Below, in pieces: positions 13,983 to 14,126 of a stretch of DNA of 14,126 nucleotides; within the stretch, counting starts at the first letter, position 1, and each line of letters begins with the position of its first letter. Below the pieces are notes generated by a model. That model had not been told where the DNA came from. It searched no databases and saw only the letters and a program-made list of their open reading frames with translations. Source of the stretch: Rhodovulum sulfidophilum (GTDB lineage: Bacteria; Pseudomonadota; Alphaproteobacteria; Rhodobacterales; Rhodobacteraceae); the NCBI GenBank assembly GCA_003241785.1, contig QFPW01000040.1, positions 1 through 14,126 on the forward strand, written 5' to 3'. Position numbers and translations under genes: made by a program.

Positions 13983-14047
13983 GCGGGCCGGGAGCCGCCC
14001 TTCCGCGGCCCCCCGGGACCCGAGCCCAACGAGGGAAAGCACTCCGA

Positions 14048-14126
14048 ATGTCGACCTACACCCTGACGATGGCCTGCGTGTCGCGGCGCGGGATCGTCGC
14101 CGCGATCGCCGGGTATCTCGCCGAGA
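14048..14126 (+). CDS. purU: Formyltetrahydrofolate deformylase PurU (3' truncated)
   Basis: The first 26 codons read MSTYTLTMACVSRRG then IVAAIAGYLAE and run off the window. This is the start of the N-terminal ACT domain of PurU, which hydrolyses 10-formyl-THF to formate and THF. The usual DRPG of many PurU proteins is SRRG here. From memory, alphaproteobacterial PurU often has a similar non-DRPG form. GAGGG lies 12 nt upstream of the ATG. With only 26 residues, another ACT-domain protein is not excluded. Confidence 0.75.
   Translation, partial: MSTYTLTMACVSRRGIVAAIAGYLAE

Larger units (their letters stand above)
13691..14047. other. Intergenic region between the ArnT-like gene and purU
   Basis: 357 bp. 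It holds an intrinsic terminator (13802-13826), a 6-bp GC hairpin with a three-base loop at 13925-13939 and a candidate purU promoter (13954-13982). ORFs across it have third-position composition unlike the neighbouring genes and are not called. No riboswitch class could be matched with confidence. Confidence 0.6.

Noticed and set aside
13687..14126. Open frame starting GTG at 13687, overlapping the ArnT-like stop as GTGA and open to the window edge.
   Set aside because: Its third codon positions are clearly less GC-rich than those of the confirmed genes, it runs straight through an intrinsic terminator, and it overlaps the purU start in another frame.
1..14126. Search for CRISPR arrays, tRNA genes, insertion sequences and prophage genes.
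   Set aside because: No regularly spaced repeats, no cloverleaf with a TTCRA-type arm, and no transposase or integrase motif were seen.

Overview
The window is very GC-rich with strongly GC-biased third codon positions. Its gene content (glgX/treZ/treY cluster, an OmpR-type two-component system, a FhuA-like receptor and a PurU N-terminus reading GIVAAIAGYLAE) suggests an alphaproteobacterium, probably of the Rhodobacterales. That placement is an inference from protein style and base composition; no rRNA or marker phylogeny is available here.

Layout. (1) Bases 2-139, plus strand: the last 45 codons of an unrecognised gene, convergent with what follows. (2) Bases 177-6737, minus strand: a trehalose-from-glycogen operon transcribed glgX (treX), treZ, treY. 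Each junction is an ATGA overlap, and glgX itself is preceded by an 18-codon leader ORF with a good Shine-Dalgarno that also ends in an ATGA overlap. GlgX removes branches from glycogen or maltodextrin, TreY isomerises the reducing end to a trehalose linkage, and TreZ releases trehalose. (3) Bases 6738-6991: a non-coding stretch with strong dyad symmetry. (4) Bases 6992-9118, minus: a TonB-dependent ferric-siderophore (FhuA-like) receptor with a TTG start set by a clear GGAGG. (5) Bases 9279-9806, minus: a small PAP2-family phosphatase. (6) Bases 9868-11825, minus: an overlapping response regulator/sensor kinase pair of the PmrAB/QseBC/TctDE type. (7) Bases 12128-13690, plus and divergent: an ArnT-like (PMT_2/GT83-type) polyprenyl-phosphate glycosyltransferase, followed by a clean intrinsic terminator. 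(8) Base 14048 to the end, plus: the start of purU.

The most notable signal is a set of three 17-bp direct-repeat sites of the form YSTAAK-N5-YSTAAK (11-bp period). One lies 49 nt upstream of the PAP2 gene, one points toward the regulator/kinase operon, and one lies 47 nt upstream of the ArnT-like gene. This is one base per half-site away from the enterobacterial PmrA box (YTTAAK-N5-YTTAAK). Together with the gene content it suggests a compact, self-regulated PmrAB-like envelope (lipid A or polyprenyl-phosphate) remodelling regulon: sensor, regulator, sugar transferase and lipid phosphatase. The operators are seen directly; the regulatory link and the lipid A substrate are inference.
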